A program made the translations under genes and the position numbers. The notes under the pieces are model-generated. The model did no database searches and had not been told where the DNA came from. It saw only the letters and a list, made by a program, of their open reading frames with translations. Shown in pieces: positions 7,801 to 9,937 of a stretch of DNA of 9,937 nt (position 1 is its first letter; every line of letters starts with the position of its first letter). The DNA comes from Planctomycetaceae bacterium. GTDB taxonomy: Bacteria > Planctomycetota > Planctomycetia > Pirellulales > Thermoguttaceae. The stretch spans positions 1 through 9,937 of the forward strand of contig JAIRLW010000460.1 of assembly GCA_031259095.1 (NCBI GenBank). Direction: 5' to 3'.

Positions 7801-7899
7801 GGCAATTTCTCAAAACTCATTTTTTGCTCGACCGAAATCGACTGAATATCGACTAAAACCGATTTTGGTCGATTTCAGCCGAAGTTTTCAGAAGTTGCC
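7801..7899. repeat. Dyad repeat, copy C, longest copy, with 17-bp terminal inverted repeats
   Basis: The ends match as inverted repeats at 15 of 17 positions (7801-7817, starting GGCAATTTCTC, against 7883-7899, ending AGTTGCC). The shared core is at 7816-7841. Inner arms GACCGAAATCGA and TCGATTTCAGCC are near-complementary, so nearly the whole element can fold on itself. It occupies most of the gap between two divergent genes, 38 bp from one start and 54 bp from the other, and so overlaps or abuts their promoters. Confidence 0.8.
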
Positions 7900-7912
7900 T
7901 TCTCTGTAAGAA

Positions 7913-7928
7913 ATCGTTAGTGAACGAT
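7913..7928. promoter_or_regulatory. Small perfect hairpin ahead of the DUF1570-like gene
   Basis: ATCGTT and AACGAT pair around an AGTG tetraloop, 25 bp before the ATG at 7954, followed by AACAATTTTT on the plus strand. It could be an operator half-site pair or a leader hairpin. GGGTGA five bases before the ATG is a plausible ribosome binding site. Promoter boxes cannot be called with any certainty. Confidence 0.3.
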
Positions 7929-7953
7929 AACAATTTTTCAATCGGGTGACAAG

Positions 7954-9147
7954 ATGAATTTTCACATTTTATTCCAATTACTCAAATTAGTCCGAAAAAG
8001 TTCTTTCTTTATGCTCTTTGGGACATTCTTTGGGACAATCTTTGGAACCATTGGATTTGTTTTTGCTCTTGATTATATTGAATTTAGTGAACGTGGAAAA
8101 ATAAGAAAAGAAGAAGGTCGGATTGTACTGGAGGCGCAGGACGGATTGGCGTTTGAAGCGCGGGACGGTCAATATTTTGTTGTTCCACCGGATTGGCTTC
8201 TTTCCCGAACTTCCGACGAAAAATTGTTCAGACCTTATACTCAACGGGAAATCGTAGAACGGTTAAAGGAAGAGTTTCCCGAATCGCGTGGTTTTTACCT
8301 GCTTGAGACCAATCATTTTTTCGTTATCTACACCACCTCGCTTGGTTTTGCACAATGGTACGGTCAACTTCTGGAAAAACTTTATACCGGTTACAGTAGT
8401 TTTTGGAAAGAACAAGGTGTTGCATTATCGCAACCGCAATTTCCGATGATTGCGATTGTTCATTCCAATCCGTCCGGTTTTTTGCGTTATGCGCAATCGG
8501 AAGGATTTCAACTGATACGCGGACAGTGCGCGTATTACAATAAATCTTCCAACCGTGTGGTGATGTGTGATCTTTCCGGTTTGGAAACATTTCGGGAAGG
8601 CGATAAAGATCGTGCGTCATCGCGGGATATTCAGGCGTTTTTGAACCAACCCAACGCGGCAAACAATATTTCAGCGGTGATTCACGAGGCGGTTCATTTG
8701 GTCGGGTTTAGTTGCGGAATGCACACGCGGTTTGCGCCGAATCCGTTGTGGCTTTGCGAAGGGCTGGCGGTATTCCACGAAGTACCGGATTCCGGAAAAA
8801 GAGTTGGTTGGAGTCGAACCCCAAAACCAAATTTTCGACGTTTAGATACGTTAAAAATTTATTTGCAACAAAATCCTGCCGAACCGTTGAAAACAATTAT
8901 CCGAAACGATGCACCGTTTAACAATGCCGCGACGGCGGCAAACAGTTACGCGACTGCGTGGGGATTGACTTATTATCTGATTAAACGCCGTCCGAAAGAA
9001 TTTACCGCTTATCTGGAAAAATTGCAGAACAAAACGATTCTTTCCGAAGATTCGCCGGAAATTCGGATTCAGGATTTTGAAGAATGTTTCGGCAATAATT
9101 GGGACAAACTGCTCAAAGACTCCATCGATTATCTGAAAAAACTCTAA
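7954..9147 (+). CDS. Membrane-anchored DUF1570-like putative zinc metallopeptidase
   Basis: A 397-residue protein with one N-terminal membrane segment (about 18-39) after a basic start (K11, R14, K15), so the bulk probably lies outside the cytoplasm as a type II anchored protein. The C-terminal half carries the zincin signature HEAVH at 244-248 and a downstream glutamate in PLWLCEGLAVFHE (E269), giving the HExxH...E pattern of gluzincins: two His zinc ligands, E245 as general base and E269 as probable third ligand. This spacing and the surrounding residues fit DUF1570, a family mostly of planctomycetes with no well-characterised substrate. A later Y..AWGLTYYLI block near 332-343 also occurs in such peptidases. 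The first 40 residues include a repeated FGT motif. It starts at ATG 7954 with GGGTGA upstream. Peptidase activity is inferred from motif only. Confidence 0.8.
   Translation: MNFHILFQLLKLVRKSSFFMLFGTFFGTIFGTIGFVFALDYIEFSERGKIRKEEGRIVLEAQDGLAFEARDGQYFVVPPDWLLSRTSDEKLFRPYTQREIVERLKEEFPESRGFYLLETNHFFVIYTTSLGFAQWYGQLLEKLYTGYSSFWKEQGVALSQPQFPMIAIVHSNPSGFLRYAQSEGFQLIRGQCAYYNKSSNRVVMCDLSGLETFREGDKDRASSRDIQAFLNQPNAANNISAVIHEAVHLVGFSCGMHTRFAPNPLWLCEGLAVFHEVPDSGKRVGWSRTPKPNFRRLDTLKIYLQQNPAEPLKTIIRNDAPFNNAATAANSYATAWGLTYYLIKRRPKEFTAYLEKLQNKTILSEDSPEIRIQDFEECFGNNWDKLLKDSIDYLKKL
8016..8051 (+). repeat. Three 12-bp tandem repeats inside the membrane segment of the DUF1570-like gene
   Basis: CTTTGGGACATT, CTTTGGGACAAT and CTTTGGAACCAT follow one another and encode FGTF-FGTI-FGTI-G within the predicted transmembrane helix, putting glycine at every fourth residue. 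Such spacing can pack helices closely. The two first units also carry TTTGGGACA, similar to the intergenic GGGACA words elsewhere in the window. Confidence 0.75.
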
Positions 9148-9225
9148 ATAGACAACTTCTAGCGAAACCACAAAAGATTATTGTCCCATTATCTCTAAGG
9201 TCTCTAATGATCGGAACGGTTCGAG

Positions 9226-9570
9226 ATGGTCGAAGTGGACGTTACGGAATGGGGCGAAATCGACCCCGAAACAGGAAAACCCAAAAAGTCAACTGTTTTT
9301 GTACGTGAATTATCGGGAAGGGAAAAAGACCTTTTTGAAGCGGGGTTAATTTCCGTCAAAGGGCGAAAACAAAAATTGAACTTGGACGATATGCGCGCAA
9401 GGATGGCGGTGTTGGTTTGTTGCGACGAAAACCGCAAACCTATTTTTATGCCGTCCGACGTCGAATGGTTGACAAAGAAGTCATCAAGACCATTAACGCG
9501 GATTTACAATGCGGCAAAGGAATTGAACGACTTGTCCGATGAGGACGAGGAGGAGTTACTAAAAAACTAG
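9226..9570 (+). CDS. Phage tail assembly chaperone, G-like frame
   Basis: A 114-residue acidic protein resembling tail-assembly chaperones of siphophages and myophages, which keep the tape-measure protein soluble while the tail tube assembles on it (the role of lambda gpG). Visible family features are a short 'VDVTEWGE' strand near the start (4-11), VFVRELSGREKDLFEAGLI at 24-42, the basic stretch KGRKQK, LDDMRARMAVLVCCDENRKPIF at 53-74, then DVEWL (78-82) and a final helix with NDLSDEDEEELLKN. The ATG at 9226 is the only start in frame: TAA TGA lies at 9205-9210. The short codon run before the ATG (SERFE) also reads like the family, and the SD-like AAGG (9197-9200) is better spaced for an out-of-frame ATG at 9207, so the N-terminus may be shortened. 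The frame ends at TAG over a -1 slippery site. Confidence 0.78.
   Translation: MVEVDVTEWGEIDPETGKPKKSTVFVRELSGREKDLFEAGLISVKGRKQKLNLDDMRARMAVLVCCDENRKPIFMPSDVEWLTKKSSRPLTRIYNAAKELNDLSDEDEEELLKN
9548..9570 (+). promoter_or_regulatory. Programmed -1 ribosomal frameshift site in the tail chaperone gene
   Basis: The last codons of the G-like frame read CTA AAA AAC TAG, so the heptamer A AAA AAC (9561-9567) is in the exact X XXY YYZ phase needed for tandem -1 slippage, immediately before the stop. AGGAGG at 9548-9553 lies seven bases upstream. An internal Shine-Dalgarno sequence upstream of the slippery site stimulates -1 shifting in E. coli dnaX. No convincing downstream stem or pseudoknot was found by eye. 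After the shift, C9567 is read twice and decoding continues CTA GAC GAG GAT in the T-like frame. Confidence 0.82.
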
Positions 9571-9937
9571 ACGAGGATTCGCAATGGAAATTTTGGCACA
9601 ATTTATCGCTTTCATTGGGAATCCCTGTTGAAGAGTTACAAGACCGAATTACAGCACGAGAATATCAGTCTTGGAAACATTACAAAATGGTAGTCGGCCC
9701 GTTTGGAATAGAACGGGCAGATTACAACACCGCAAGTATCGTAAAGGCGATTCACGAATTGGGCAACATTATTATTGCAACACAAACAAGCAACGCTCCA
9801 AGCGAACATCCGGCATTAGAGGACTTTTTGTTGCGGTTTAAGAGGATTTCCGAGGAAACGCCGGAGAAAAATCACACAGGAAATCTGGAAGTAAACAACA
9901 TAAAAGCATTAAGGGAACTTCTAAAAACCATGTTTCC
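9567..9937 (+). CDS. Tail assembly chaperone T-like domain, made as a G-T fusion by -1 frameshift (partial at window edge)
   Basis: This frame has no stop from 9567 to the end of the window (123 codons). The predicted fusion joins 9226-9567 to 9567-9937, giving at least 237 residues. The segment SLSLGIPVEELQDRI, then TAREYQSWKHY and PFGIERADY (fusion residues about 128-167), matches the DUF4035/T-like tail protein pattern: a small 'G.tv.eL...s..El..W..Y....PfG..RaD' module often found right after the G gene. In lambda the G-T product binds the tape measure through G and the tail tube protein through T. The first in-frame ATG lies inside the conserved domain and there is no separate start near the AGGAGG, so the frame appears to depend on frameshifting. 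The out-of-frame ATG at 9584 yields only 15 codons. The gene is cut by the window edge; a tape-measure gene would be expected next. Confidence 0.75.

Noticed and set aside
7764..7820. An N-terminal extension of the HEAT lipoprotein from ATG 7820
   Set aside because: It puts 19 polar residues ahead of a good lipoprotein signal and begins inside repeat copy C.
9584..9631. A separate small gene starting at ATG 9584 after AGGAGG
   Set aside because: It gives only 15 codons, lies about 30 bases from the AGGAGG, and is in a different frame from the conserved T-like domain.
9914..9937. A possible fourth copy of the dyad repeat beginning GGAACTTCTAAAAACC at the window end
   Set aside because: Only the outermost bases resemble copy A, the conserved core does not follow within the window, and the bases read through as codons of the T-like frame.

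Overview
The window looks like a chromosomal segment of a bacterium of the Planctomycetota, probably a moderate-to-low GC, perhaps host-associated lineage. The main evidence is a membrane-anchored protein with a DUF1570-like HEAVH...E zinc-peptidase signature and a HEAT-repeat lipoprotein, both typical of that phylum. Shine-Dalgarno sequences are poor or absent in front of most genes. The phylum call is inference; no rRNA or tRNA gene is present to settle it.

Layout. At the left edge (1-519, +) is the C-terminal part of a condensation/acyltransferase-like protein. A 332-bp gap holds a structured REP-like repeat made of GCCCTnnAAGGGC palindromes. Five minus-strand genes follow, read right to left: a HEAT-repeat lipoprotein (7763-6978), an M20 metallopeptidase (6853-5477), methionyl-tRNA synthetase metG (5158-3080), a family-2 glycosyltransferase with a C-terminal polyglutamine tail (2810-1797) and the dTDP-glucose synthase rmlA (1766-852). 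The last two are 30 bp apart and probably form a small surface-polysaccharide operon. A divergent intergenic region separates the lipoprotein gene from the DUF1570-like gene (7954-9147, +).

The right end (9226-9937) changes character abruptly. It holds a phage tail-assembly chaperone gene of the lambda G/T type. The first frame (114 codons) ends LLKN-stop over a canonical -1 slippery heptamer, A AAA AAC (9561-9567), with AGGAGG seven bases upstream. The -1 frame stays open to the window edge. It encodes a T-like (DUF4035-like) domain that has no start codon of its own ahead of the domain. This is very probably a programmed -1 frameshift making G and G-T proteins, and is the best find here. 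The tail gene directly follows a chromosomal gene with no major tail gene before it, suggesting a prophage edge, a remnant or a deletion junction.

The gaps between genes hold at least two families of short dyad repeats. One, shared by 2831-2897, 5401-5461 and 7801-7899, has a conserved 26-bp core and in one copy a perfect 30-bp palindrome. The other is built on GTCCCAT/ATGGGAC words (5354-5396, 6886-6960, and a single word near 9183).
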